Shown here in pieces: positions 43,941 to 53,014 of a DNA stretch of 64,000 nt. The position numbers were made by a program, and so were the translations under genes. The stretch comes from Mucilaginibacter segetis (GTDB lineage: Bacteria; Bacteroidota; Bacteroidia; Sphingobacteriales; Sphingobacteriaceae), in the NCBI RefSeq assembly GCF_016522075.1, contig NZ_JAEHFW010000003.1:186001-250000 (forward strand), written 5' to 3'. The notes below the pieces were generated by a model. The model ran no database searches, was not told where the DNA came from, and saw nothing but the letters and a program-made list of their open reading frames with translations. The first letter of the stretch is position 1. Every line of letters begins with the position of its first letter.

Positions 43941-44981
43941 TTATAAACTGCCCATATCAATCACAAAACGGTAACGTACGTCGCCTTTTATCATGCGCTC
44001 GTAAGCCTCATTAATGTAATCAATATTGATCACTTCTACATCCGAGGTAATGTTATGTGCCGAGCAGTAATCAAGCATCTGCTGGGTTTCCAGTATACCG
44101 CCAATTAATGATCCGGCAATTCTTCTGCGACGTCCTATCAGGTTAAAAGCGGCCAGCTGCGGCGCTTCCGGTGGTACACCTAATAATATCATGGTGCCAT
44201 CAAGTGCCAGCATTTGCAGGTAAAAATTATACTCGTGCTGTGCAGATATGGTGTTGATAATAAAATCAAAAGTGTTGGCAACAGCCTTAACCTGTTCTTC
44301 ATCCTTAGTAACCACAAAATGGTGAGCGCCTAATTTTTCGGCATCGGCTTTTTTGTTTGGTGAGGTGCTTAATACAGTAACCTCGGCACCTAATGATGCT
44401 GCCAGTTTAACCGCCATGTGGCCTAAGCCACCTAAGCCCAATACGGCAACTTTATGACCCTTACCTATTTTCCACTGCATCAGCGGCGAGTAGGTAGTGA
44501 TGCCCGCGCAAAGTAAGGGGGCAACACCTTCTAAAGGTAAATTTTCGGGGATGTGCAGGGTGTAATCCTCATTTACTACAATTTGGTTAGAGTACCCGCC
44601 ATAGGTGGGGCTGCCATCCTTTTCGCGACCGTTATAAGTGGCTATCATACCAACATCGCAATATTGTTCTAAGCCTTCCTTGCAACTGGGGCAATGGCCG
44701 CATGAGTCTACAAAACAACCTACACCTGCCATTTCGCCTACTTTAAATTTGGTAACCGAGCTACCAACTTTAGTGATTTTGCCTACAATCTCGTGTCCTG
44801 GAACCATCGGGAAAATAGATCCACCCCATTCATCACGTGCCTGGTGAATATCTGAGTGGCAAACACCGCAGTATAATATTTCAATCTGTATGTCATTTGG
44901 GCCAACTTCGCGGCGTTCGAATTTAAAGGGTTCTAATTTTACGTTTGCCTTTGGGGCAGCATATCCTTTAGCTGGAATCAT
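43941..44981 (-). CDS. NAD(P)-dependent zinc alcohol dehydrogenase (YahK/cinnamyl-alcohol type)
   Basis: 346 residues. Catalytic zinc: GVCHSD and PGHEIVGKI. Structural zinc: the four-Cys loop CGHCPSCKEGLEQYC. Rossmann motif VAVLGLGGLGHMAVKLAAS. The order and GYAAPKANVKLEPF start match the YahK/CAD subgroup, which reduces many aldehydes with NADPH. It is on the same strand as the YiaK-like gene but separated from it by the strong hairpin, so they are probably separate units. Confidence 0.92.
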   Translation of the reverse strand: MIPAKGYAAPKANVKLEPFKFERREVGPNDIQIEILYCGVCHSDIHQARDEWGGSIFPMVPGHEIVGKITKVGSSVTKFKVGEMAGVGCFVDSCGHCPSCKEGLEQYCDVGMIATYNGREKDGSPTYGGYSNQIVVNEDYTLHIPENLPLEGVAPLLCAGITTYSPLMQWKIGKGHKVAVLGLGGLGHMAVKLAASLGAEVTVLSTSPNKKADAEKLGAHHFVVTKDEEQVKAVANTFDFIINTISAQHEYNFYLQMLALDGTMILLGVPPEAPQLAAFNLIGRRRRIAGSLIGGILETQQMLDYCSAHNITSDVEVINIDYINEAYERMIKGDVRYRFVIDMGSL

Positions 44982-45119
44982 AAATGTTTATAGTTTAATG
45001 TTGAACAAATATATAGTTATAGAAAAATGCAATTGTAAGGTAAAAACCATTTTTTAAGATAACCATTAGCTACGCGTTAAAATAATAAGCGGCTAAACCA
45101 GTTATATCAGCAGCTTCTG

Positions 45120-45149
45120 TAGCTTTGCTATGCAGAATTTATATTTTTG
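45120..45149 (+). promoter_or_regulatory. Two candidate -7 boxes upstream of the 45163 lipoprotein gene
   Basis: TAGCTTTG at 45120-45127 and TATTTTTG at 45142-45149 both match TAnnTTTG. Which is used is unknown. Confidence 0.35.
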
Positions 45150-45162
45150 CTTAACTGATGCC

Positions 45163-45669
45163 ATGAAAAAATATATTAGATCATTTTTACTTTTTGCTTT
45201 ACTCGGCGTATGCATGTTAACAAACTCCTGTAAAAAGGATAAACAGAGCACCATACAGCATTTGCTTACTACCGGCGTTTGGCAACTGGCTACCTTACAG
45301 GTTAACCATTATAAAGGCGATTCCAAAATATCTACCGATACGCTTAATACCGCCTGCGATACCACACAGATATTTACCTTTAATGATGACAACACCTGCA
45401 CTTATACTAACTTTGATTGTTTGCCGCAGCCTACTGCGCACGGTACGTGGCAATTGTCATCAACTAAACTTTATCTGAACTCAGATATAGTTTGCCAGGA
45501 TACCACAGCGGCAGGCAGTTCAACGCCGTTTGCCAACGCGCAGATAGTAAACCTGGGCGATTTTTCTTTAGTGCTGCAAACCGGAGATATCGAAAATTAT
45601 TATTCATCAACACAGCCCAGAACCATAACCCGCTATGGGTTTATACGGCAAAAAACAGTTAATAACTAA
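45163..45669 (+). CDS. Lipocalin-like lipoprotein of unknown function
   Basis: 168 residues from the ATG at 45163; an in-frame ATG at 45130 is rejected because candidate promoter boxes surround it. The signal ends with lipobox LTNSC-KK. The mature part (LLTTGVWQLATLQVNHYKGD ... HGTWQLSSTKLYLNSD) has the W-x-L start and beta-strand rhythm of the small lipocalin-like proteins of Bacteroidota. purN follows 48 bases later. A similar lipoprotein is encoded at 46342, so purN is flanked by two. Confidence 0.65.
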   Translation: MKKYIRSFLLFALLGVCMLTNSCKKDKQSTIQHLLTTGVWQLATLQVNHYKGDSKISTDTLNTACDTTQIFTFNDDNTCTYTNFDCLPQPTAHGTWQLSSTKLYLNSDIVCQDTTAAGSSTPFANAQIVNLGDFSLVLQTGDIENYYSSTQPRTITRYGFIRQKTVNN

Positions 45670-45717
45670 TAGTTTAGATATTTTTTATATTTTGCAATAC
45701 AAAAGTTACCAGCCATT

Positions 45718-46296
45718 TTGAAAAAGAGAATAGCCATTTTTGCTTCAGGATCCGGATCAAATGCCCAGAAAATTATGGAGCATTTTAAACGCCATGCCGA
45801 TGCCGAAGTAGTTCTGATCCTTACTAACAATCCGCAGGCCTACGTTTTACAACGAGCCGATAACTTTGAGGTCCCCTCGCATATTTTTGACCGCTACGAG
45901 TTTTACGAAACAGATGATGTGATTAACCTGCTGAAAAACCTGCAGGTTGATCTGATTGTACTTGCCGGTTTTTTATGGCTGGTACCCGAAAGATTGCTGA
46001 ATGCTTTTCCTAATAAGATCATTAACCTGCACCCGGCATTATTACCAAAATACGGTGGTAAGGGAATGTATGGCGACAGGGTGCACCATGCCATACTGGA
46101 GGCCGGCGAAGAAGAATCGGGTATCACAATTCATTTTGTAAATAAGGAGTTTGATGAGGGTGAGATCATTCACCAATCACGCTTTAAGATTGAACCCGGG
46201 GATAATCTGGAAATGGTAAAATTTAAAGGTCAGCAGCTGGAGCATAACAACTTCCCGAAAGTAATTGAGAGCCTGTTGAAAAAAATGAAAGGTTAG
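45718..46296 (+). CDS. purN: Phosphoribosylglycinamide formyltransferase
   Basis: Third step of purine synthesis, using formyl-tetrahydrofolate. 192 residues. The start is a TTG at 45718: no ATG precedes the conserved KKRIAIFASGSGSNAQKI start. The catalytic Asn-His-Asp set is in INLHPALLPKYGGKGMYGD and the later EESGITIHFVNKEFDEGEI. purH, acting later in the pathway, is 650 bases away on the same strand, so the purine genes are clustered but not contiguous. Confidence 0.95.
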   Translation: MKKRIAIFASGSGSNAQKIMEHFKRHADAEVVLILTNNPQAYVLQRADNFEVPSHIFDRYEFYETDDVINLLKNLQVDLIVLAGFLWLVPERLLNAFPNKIINLHPALLPKYGGKGMYGDRVHHAILEAGEEESGITIHFVNKEFDEGEIIHQSRFKIEPGDNLEMVKFKGQQLEHNNFPKVIESLLKKMKG

Positions 46297-46341
46297 CTGA
46301 AGGAGGGTTATTATCTACTGGTTTTATTCAGGCAATAGTAA

Positions 46342-46758
46342 CTATTTCACCTTAACAAATTGTATTGAGCATCCTTCGATACAAATAACCGGACCTGCCG
46401 CCCCTAAAGATAGTGTGTCACCTTTTATTTTATAAATGTAATTCTCATACTTGGTATTGGCTGCGTTCGTCATTGTAAGGGTTGTACTGTCCTTTAGCAT
46501 ATACATCGTATAATCGGGAGTGCTCGTCCAGGTCATAGCACCGTTTTCCATAAGTTGCAGGAATTCATTATTATTTGTTGCAGGCACCCAATACATCGGG
46601 CCTCCTGAACTTATCATCTGCCCGGTAACGCGCCACCTACCTGTTAATGATGTATTATTTACAGATACGCCGGTGGTTTTAAGCTTATCTTTTTGGCAGG
46701 ATGTCATAACAGCAATAGTTATCAGCATCGCGGTAAAAATTCTGGTTAGTGGTTTCAT
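46342..46758 (-). CDS. Lipocalin-like lipoprotein of unknown function
   Basis: 138 residues. Signal and lipobox AVMTSC-QKDK. TGRWRVTGQMISSGGPMYWV, MENGAMTWTSTPDYTMYML and YIYKIKGDTLSLG give the usual pattern of a small beta-barrel lipoprotein. It is convergent with purN and divergent from purH. Confidence 0.65.
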   Translation of the reverse strand: MKPLTRIFTAMLITIAVMTSCQKDKLKTTGVSVNNTSLTGRWRVTGQMISSGGPMYWVPATNNNEFLQLMENGAMTWTSTPDYTMYMLKDSTTLTMTNAANTKYENYIYKIKGDTLSLGAAGPVICIEGCSIQFVKVK

Positions 46759-46919
46759 GCTCTTGCGCTTTTAATCATTACGCAGGTTAATATAGATAAG
46801 TTACAGTATTGGCGATTTTTTTAACATACGCTGCTATGTGCTTAATTAATAATATTTAACACATGTTAAAAATCTGAAAAAAACTCCTGCTTAATCCAAT
46901 ATCTCTAAACTGTAATCAC

Positions 46920-46927
46920 TACCTTTG
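46920..46927 (+). promoter_or_regulatory. -7 promoter box of purH (TACCTTTG)
   Basis: An exact TAnnTTTG match, 22 bases before the ATG. Confidence 0.5.
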
Positions 46928-46949
46928 CGGCTCAAAATTCCGTGTACAA

Positions 46950-48476
46950 ATGAGCCATCCTGTTCAAATAAAAAATGCCCTTATTTCTGTTTATTACAAA
47001 GATAATCTTGAGCCTATAATTCATGAACTTAACCGCCTCGGTGTAAAAATTTACTCAACCGGTGGCACAGAAACTTTTATCCGCGACCTTGGTGTTGATG
47101 TAATTGCTGTTGAGGACCTTACCTCTTATCCGTCTATATTGGGCGGTCGTGTAAAAACATTGCATCCCAAAGTATTCGGAGGCATTTTAGCCCGCAGAAG
47201 TTTTGACAGTGATGAGCAGCAACTGGCACAATACCAAATACCCGAAATAGATCTGGTAATTGTTGATCTGTACCCCTTTGAGGAAACGGTTAACTCCGGC
47301 GCAAGTCAGGAAGATATCATAGAAAAAATTGATATAGGCGGTATCTCACTAATACGTGCCGCCGCTAAAAACTTTAAAGATGTGGTGATCATCGCATCAA
47401 AAGATGATTACAGCGATATGGAAAATATCCTGAGAACTCAAAACGGCGAAACCACTATTGATCAGCGTCGCCGTTTCGCCCAAAAAGCATTTAATATTTC
47501 ATCCAATTACGATACCGCCATATTCCAGTACTTTGATCATGCCGAACCGATGCCTGTTTTTAAACAAAGCATACAAACAAGTCAGGTATTACGTTACGGC
47601 GAAAATCCGCACCAGAAAGGTACTTTCTATGGTAATTTTGATGCCATGTTCACCAAGCTGAACGGTAAGGAACTATCATACAACAACCTGGTAGACGTAG
47701 ATGCGGCAGTAGCGCTGATAGATGAGTTTACCGAGCCTACCATTGCCATATTAAAACATACCAATGCCTGCGGTGTGGCTACCCGTAACTTTATTAAGGA
47801 GGCATGGGTTGATGCTTTGGCCTGCGATCCGGTATCTGCCTTTGGTGGCGTTATTATAGCCAATGATGAAATTAATGCCGAAACCGCTACCGAAATTGAT
47901 AAGATATTTTATGAAGTGCTGATAGCACCAGCTTATACCGATGAGGCACTGCAAGTTTTACAGGCAAAAAAGAACCGTATTGTGCTGATACGCCAGCCGG
48001 TAGAATTGCCGCTTAAGCAATTTAAAACTTTGCTGAACGGTGTAATAGAGCAGGATAAGGATCTGGTAGTTGAAGGTACAGATCAAATGACCGCTGTTAC
48101 CAGTAAAAAACCAGGCACCGAAGAATTAAAGGACCTGTTTTTTGCTAATAAAATAGTTAAGCATACCAAATCAAATACTATTGTGTTTGCCAAAAACAAC
48201 CAGTTAATGGCCAGCGGCGTCGGGCAAACCTCCAGGGTTGATGCTTTAAAGCAGGCAATAGTAAAAGCAGAAAGCTTTGGTTTTGATCTGAACGGGGCAG
48301 TTATGGCGTCTGACGCGTTCTTCCCGTTCCCGGATTGTGTGGAAATTGCTGCGGATGCAGGCATTACTGCGGTATTACAACCCGGCGGGTCAATTAAAGA
48401 TAAGGATTCCATTGCCATGTGCGATCAAAAGAATATAGCCATGGTTACAACCGGTGTGCGTCACTTTAAACATTAA
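46950..48476 (+). CDS. purH: Bifunctional AICAR formyltransferase / IMP cyclohydrolase
   Basis: Catalyses the last two steps of IMP synthesis. 508 residues. The N-terminal methylglyoxal-synthase-like cyclohydrolase has IYSTGGTETFIRDLGVDVIA, GGRVKTLHPKVFGGIL and FEETVNSGASQEDIIEKIDI. The transformylase has RYGENPHQKGTFYGN, LKHTNACGVATR, SAFGGVI and the FFPFPDCVEIAADAGITAVL end. A promoter and terminator flank it. Confidence 0.97.
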   Translation: MSHPVQIKNALISVYYKDNLEPIIHELNRLGVKIYSTGGTETFIRDLGVDVIAVEDLTSYPSILGGRVKTLHPKVFGGILARRSFDSDEQQLAQYQIPEIDLVIVDLYPFEETVNSGASQEDIIEKIDIGGISLIRAAAKNFKDVVIIASKDDYSDMENILRTQNGETTIDQRRRFAQKAFNISSNYDTAIFQYFDHAEPMPVFKQSIQTSQVLRYGENPHQKGTFYGNFDAMFTKLNGKELSYNNLVDVDAAVALIDEFTEPTIAILKHTNACGVATRNFIKEAWVDALACDPVSAFGGVIIANDEINAETATEIDKIFYEVLIAPAYTDEALQVLQAKKNRIVLIRQPVELPLKQFKTLLNGVIEQDKDLVVEGTDQMTAVTSKKPGTEELKDLFFANKIVKHTKSNTIVFAKNNQLMASGVGQTSRVDALKQAIVKAESFGFDLNGAVMASDAFFPFPDCVEIAADAGITAVLQPGGSIKDKDSIAMCDQKNIAMVTTGVRHFKH

Positions 48477-48521
48477 TTTTAATGTTTATAATAAACACAA
48501 TATTTTAACGCTTTAAATAAC

Positions 48522-48550
48522 AATTGCTTAGTGTTATTAAGCAATTTTTT
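48522..48550 (+). terminator. Terminator of purH
   Basis: AATTGCTTA (48522-48530) pairs with TAAGCAATT (48538-48546), with a seven-base loop and a T run. Confidence 0.75.
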
Positions 48551-48584
48551 ACAAACTTTGCAGATTATTTGAAATATACGCCAC

Positions 48585-49607
48585 ATGGGTTTATTTAATT
48601 TTTTTACACAGGAAATAGCTATCGATTTGGGTACCGCAAATACCCTTATTATACATAATGATAAAGTTGTAGTTGACGAACCCTCGATAGTGGCGTTTGA
48701 CCGTGCAACCAACAAGGTGATTGCCATTGGGCGCCAGGCCATGCAAATGGAAGGTAAAACCCATGATAATATACGTACCGTAAGGCCGCTAAAGGATGGT
48801 GTAATTGCCGACTTTAACGCCGCCGAGTTAATGATACGCGGTATGATAAAAATGATCAATCAGGGTAAGGGATGGTTCTTTCCGTCGTTACGTATGGTTA
48901 TTTGTATACCATCAGGTATTACTGAGGTAGAGAAGCGTGCCGTACGCGACAGCGCCGAAATTGCGGGCGCTAAAGAGGTTTACCTGATATACGAACCAAT
49001 GGCCGCTGCCGTTGGTATTGGTATTGATGTGGAAGAGCCAATGGGTAACATGATCATTGATATTGGTGGTGGTACTACCGAAATTGCAGTTATTGCCCTC
49101 TCAGGTATCGTATGCGACCAATCCATAAGGGTTGCGGGTGATAATTTCGACTCGGATATTGTACAGTACATACGCCGCCAGCATAATATTATGATTGGCG
49201 ACCGTACAGCCGAAAAAATAAAGATTGAGGTAGGTGCAGCCTTGCCTGAGCTTTCAGAACCGCCTGCGGATTTTGCCGTACAGGGCCGCGATCTGATGAC
49301 CGGCGTACCTAAACAGATTACCGTATCATACACCGAAATAGCCCATTGTTTAGATAAATCAATTTCCAAAATAGAAGAGGCGATTTTAAAGGCGCTTGAA
49401 ATTACACCGCCGGAGCTTTCAGCGGATATTTATCAGACCGGTATATACCTTACAGGTGGCGGCGCGTTATTACGCGGATTAGATAAACGCGTGGCTGCAA
49501 AAACCAAACTGCCGGTACACGTGGCCGAAGATCCGCTGCGAGCCGTGGTAAGGGGAACAGGTATTGCCCTTAAAAATATTGGAAACTTTAAATTTTTAAT
49601 GCAATAA
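48585..49607 (+). CDS. mreB: Rod shape-determining protein MreB
   Basis: The bacterial actin that guides lateral wall synthesis. 340 residues. EIAIDLGTANTLI (phosphate 1), VCIPSGITEVEKRAV, MIIDIGGGTTEIAVIALSG (phosphate 2), GDNFDSDIVQYIRR and TGGGALLRGLDKR (adenosine) are present. First gene of the mre/rod operon; a 74-base gap with an inverted repeat separates it from mreC. Confidence 0.97.
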   Translation: MGLFNFFTQEIAIDLGTANTLIIHNDKVVVDEPSIVAFDRATNKVIAIGRQAMQMEGKTHDNIRTVRPLKDGVIADFNAAELMIRGMIKMINQGKGWFFPSLRMVICIPSGITEVEKRAVRDSAEIAGAKEVYLIYEPMAAAVGIGIDVEEPMGNMIIDIGGGTTEIAVIALSGIVCDQSIRVAGDNFDSDIVQYIRRQHNIMIGDRTAEKIKIEVGAALPELSEPPADFAVQGRDLMTGVPKQITVSYTEIAHCLDKSISKIEEAILKALEITPPELSADIYQTGIYLTGGGALLRGLDKRVAAKTKLPVHVAEDPLRAVVRGTGIALKNIGNFKFLMQ

Positions 49608-49617
49608 TTGGAGGGAG

Positions 49618-49661
49618 CGGTGAGTAGTTAAACCTGCAGGGGCGCCATTCACCACTCACCT
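49618..49661. repeat. Inverted repeat between mreB and mreC
   Basis: GGTGAGTAGT (49619-49628) and ACCACTCACC (49652-49661) pair in nine of ten positions around a GC-rich loop. A related ACTACTCACC string occurs before the cyclophilin gene (near 8690). It could be a dispersed repeat or an mRNA-processing hairpin that lowers mreC-rodA relative to mreB. Confidence 0.4.
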
Positions 49662-49681
49662 TATCAACCATTTATAAGCCA

Positions 49682-50515
49682 ATGCGTAACCTACTGATAT
49701 TCATCACCAAGTACAACGCATTCTTCCTGTTTCTTATTTTCGAGATTAGCTCACTCATCATCTACGTTAAATATAACTCTTTTCAAAAAGCAAGTTTTAT
49801 TAACAGCACCAATGAGGTAACCGGGAATTTATATGCCCGTGCCGATGAACTTAAAAGCTACCTAACCTTAAAAGAAGTTAATGATAGCCTTGCGCAAGCC
49901 AATGCAAGGTTGCGCAATCAGCTCCGCTCATCGCAGTATGCTGATACTGTTACAAAAAAACAGGTTACGGATACTGTTTACAAACAGCAGTATGAATATA
50001 TTGTAGCCAAGGTTATTAATAATTCGGTAAACAAGCGTAATAATTATTTGACCATAAGCCGGGGCAGCGATAACGGCATAGCCAAAGGTATGGGTGTAAT
50101 AAGCGATAAAGGTATAGTTGGTAAAGTGGTTTTTGTAGGTAAGCACATGGCTATTATACAATCCCTGCTGCATAAAGATTCCCGCTTTAGTGCCATGCTG
50201 GCCGATAATAAGGAGATAGGTTACCTGGAATGGGGCGATAGCATGGATCCGGATAAAGCTTTGCTGGTTGATGTTTCTAATAACGCGCAACCCAAACTGG
50301 GCGAACTGGTGGTATCGTCAGATCTTTCATTGTTCCCGGCGGGTATACCGTTGGGCAGGGTAAGTAATCTTAAACCTAAGGTTGGTGGCTTTTTTCTGAA
50401 TCTGGAGGTAAAGCTTGCAGTTGATTTTAGTAAGCTGCAATACGTTTATGTAATTGATAATCGCTTTGCGCAGGAGCAGGCGGCTTTAGAGGCAAAGGAG
50501 GAAAAAGATGAGTAG
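49682..50515 (+). CDS. mreC: Rod shape-determining protein MreC
   Basis: 277 residues: one N-terminal membrane helix (FLFLIFEISSLIIYVKYNS), a coiled coil (TLKEVNDSLAQANARLRNQL) and the beta-rich periplasmic domain (RNNYLTISRGSDNGIAKGMG, GIVGKVVFVGKHMAIIQSLL). It links MreB to PBP2. Its last eight bases overlap mreD. Confidence 0.93.
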   Translation: MRNLLIFITKYNAFFLFLIFEISSLIIYVKYNSFQKASFINSTNEVTGNLYARADELKSYLTLKEVNDSLAQANARLRNQLRSSQYADTVTKKQVTDTVYKQQYEYIVAKVINNSVNKRNNYLTISRGSDNGIAKGMGVISDKGIVGKVVFVGKHMAIIQSLLHKDSRFSAMLADNKEIGYLEWGDSMDPDKALLVDVSNNAQPKLGELVVSSDLSLFPAGIPLGRVSNLKPKVGGFFLNLEVKLAVDFSKLQYVYVIDNRFAQEQAALEAKEEKDE

Positions 50516-51026
50516 GGTATTGATAATTAATTTTATACGGTTTATCATTCTGGTTTTTTTGCAGGTTTTTTTGCTTAAAAATATATCTCTTTATAACGTA
50601 TCTACGCCGTTTCTTTACATCTTATTTATATTATTGCTCCCATTTGAAACGCCTAATCTGTTGCTGTTTGCGCTGGCATTTATACTGGGCCTCACCATTG
50701 ATGCATTTTATGATACGCCCGGCCTGCATGCAGCGGCTTGTGTGTTGCTCGCTTTTGTACGCGTACTGTTTATTAGTATAACCGTACAAAAAGAAGGATT
50801 TGATAACGAACCCGAACCAACATTAAGCATTATGGGATTCCGTTGGTTTTTTACCTATGCTTTTACACTTACCTTATTTCATCACTTTTTTTTATTCAAT
50901 CTTGAAGTTTTCCGATTTTCTGAAATACAATACACACTAAGCCGCTTTTTATTCAGTTCAATATTTACAGTATTTTTGATTATACTATCGGGCTTGTTAT
51001 TTTTCAGGAAGAAAGAGCGTAAATGA
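50508..51026 (+). CDS. mreD: Rod shape-determining protein MreD
   Basis: 172 residues, nearly all hydrophobic helices (FIRFIILVFLQVFLLKNISL start; DAFYDTPGLHAAACVLLAF). Sequence conservation of MreD is low, so the assignment rests on size, topology and position between mreC and the PBP2 gene. It overlaps mreC by eight bases and mrdA by four (ATGA), pointing to translational coupling. Confidence 0.9.
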   Translation: MSRVLIINFIRFIILVFLQVFLLKNISLYNVSTPFLYILFILLLPFETPNLLLFALAFILGLTIDAFYDTPGLHAAACVLLAFVRVLFISITVQKEGFDNEPEPTLSIMGFRWFFTYAFTLTLFHHFFLFNLEVFRFSEIQYTLSRFLFSSIFTVFLIILSGLLFFRKKERK

Positions 51027-53014
51027 ATAATTTTTTTGAGAGGCGATATGTTATAGCCGGCATCTTCATCACTATCATTCTTATACTGCTGGGCAGGCTG
51101 TATTATATACAGGTGGTTGACGGGCGCTATCTGTTATATGCTAACAATAACGTTATCCGTAAGGTAATACAATACCCCGCACGCGGCCCGATACTTGATC
51201 GTAATGGCGAAATTATGGTTCAAAACGAACCGGTATACGATATTATGGTAATACCCAAACAGGTAAAACCTTTTGATACTGTGGAGTTTTGCAAATTACT
51301 GGGTATTGATAAAGAAGGCTTTGATAAACGATTTGCCAAGGCAAAAAGATATTCGCCTTACCGCGCATCCGTTTTTGAGAAACAGCTTTCCGCACAATTA
51401 TATGCATCGTTTCAGGAAAGGCTATCTGAGTTTCAGGGGTTTTATCCGCAGCAAAGACCCATACGTACCTATCCCGATTCTTCAGCAGCACAATTCCTGG
51501 GGTATATAGGTGAGGTATCCGACCGTGCCATTGAGCGCTCCAACGGTTATTATAGTCCGGGCGACTACATTGGTATAACCGGGGTAGAGAAAGCGTATGA
51601 AAAGGAATTACGCGGCCAGCGGGGTGTAAAAAACTTTATGGTAAATTCGCGCAATGTAAGGCAGGGTTTGTATGCCGATGGTGAATATGACACAGTAGCA
51701 GTGGCCGGCGAACGTTTGGTATCATCGCTGGATATGCGCATTCAAAAGCTGGGCGAAAAACTGATGCAGAACAAGGTGGGCAGTATTGTAGCCATTGAAC
51801 CATCAACCGGGGAAATACTCTGCTTTGTAAGCAGCCCTACCTATGATCCTAATATGCTGGTGGGCCGCGAGCGCAGCGCCAATTATAACCGGCTATATAA
51901 AGATCCTTATAAGCCTTTTTTTATACGTCCGCTGCAGGCTTATTATCCCCCCGGCTCATCTTTTAAACCGCTTAGCGCACTGGTGGCCTTGCAGGAGGGA
52001 GTTATTACACCGCAAACTACTTATTACTGTCCGGGGTATTATGTATCCGGTAACCGCCGTATTGCCTGTTTCCACGGGGAGCAGCATGGCTTGGTTGATC
52101 TGAGTAAGGCCGTGGCAGAATCATGTAACGGTTACTTTTTTATGGTATTTGATAAGCTGATGAATGCGCACGGGGCCAAAAACACCGCGCCATCCTTTAC
52201 CGACTGGCGCCAAAAAGTACAGCAATTCGGCTTAGGTGAACGCCTTGATATTGATATGCCTGCCGAAGCAAGCGGCAATTTACCTACGGCTAAATATTAC
52301 GACAAAAAATATCATAAGGGAGGCTGGCGCTCAAGCACCATCATATCTGTAGCTATAGGGCAGGGCGAACTGGATGCCACCCCGTTACAATTGGCTAATA
52401 TTGAAGCTACCATTGCTAACCGCGGCTTTTATTACAAACCGCACCTGATAAAAGCCATCGGCGAAAAAAAGATAATTAAGGATGAATATAAGGTGCGCAA
52501 TTACGTAGGGGTAGATTCACAATATTTTAAACCGGTTATTGATGGTATGCAAAGCGTAGTTGATTACGGCACAGCCTCCGGTTCAAAAATACCGGGTATT
52601 ATTATGTGTGGTAAAACAGGTACAGCACAAACCGCACATGGCGAGGATAACTCGGTGTTTGTTGCCTTTGCTCCGCGCGACCACCCAAAAATAGCCATTG
52701 CTGTGGTGGTTGAACATGCAGGCCAGGGTGCGCGTTGGGCGGCCCCTATTGCCAGCTTTATGATAGAGAAATATCTGCGCGATAGTATTACCAAACGCCC
52801 TTCGGGAATATTCCCCCAATATTATATGGATGCCAATTTGCTGCCGCCGCTAAAAGTAAAAACACCTGCCAAACCGGCGGCTGTTATATTAAAAAAGGCG
52901 GATGCCGATTCCGTAAAGAGGTCAAATTTAAAAAGCGCGTCAACGCATCCGGATAAAAAGAAAAGAGTTGAAAAGTTGACGGCAATGTTGCCAATTATAA
53001 AAGAAGATGAATAA
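51023..53014 (+). CDS. mrdA: Penicillin-binding protein 2
   Basis: The transpeptidase of the elongasome. 663 residues: an N-terminal anchor (AGIFITIILILLGRLYYIQV), dimerisation domain with PARGPILDRNGEIMVQNEP, then the transpeptidase with YYPPGSSFKPL (SxxK), AESCNGYFF (SxN) and CGKTGTAQT (KTG). A long Lys-rich tail follows the catalytic domain. Overlaps mreD and rodA. Confidence 0.96.
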   Translation: MNNFFERRYVIAGIFITIILILLGRLYYIQVVDGRYLLYANNNVIRKVIQYPARGPILDRNGEIMVQNEPVYDIMVIPKQVKPFDTVEFCKLLGIDKEGFDKRFAKAKRYSPYRASVFEKQLSAQLYASFQERLSEFQGFYPQQRPIRTYPDSSAAQFLGYIGEVSDRAIERSNGYYSPGDYIGITGVEKAYEKELRGQRGVKNFMVNSRNVRQGLYADGEYDTVAVAGERLVSSLDMRIQKLGEKLMQNKVGSIVAIEPSTGEILCFVSSPTYDPNMLVGRERSANYNRLYKDPYKPFFIRPLQAYYPPGSSFKPLSALVALQEGVITPQTTYYCPGYYVSGNRRIACFHGEQHGLVDLSKAVAESCNGYFFMVFDKLMNAHGAKNTAPSFTDWRQKVQQFGLGERLDIDMPAEASGNLPTAKYYDKKYHKGGWRSSTIISVAIGQGELDATPLQLANIEATIANRGFYYKPHLIKAIGEKKIIKDEYKVRNYVGVDSQYFKPVIDGMQSVVDYGTASGSKIPGIIMCGKTGTAQTAHGEDNSVFVAFAPRDHPKIAIAVVVEHAGQGARWAAPIASFMIEKYLRDSITKRPSGIFPQYYMDANLLPPLKVKTPAKPAAVILKKADADSVKRSNLKSASTHPDKKKRVEKLTAMLPIIKEDE

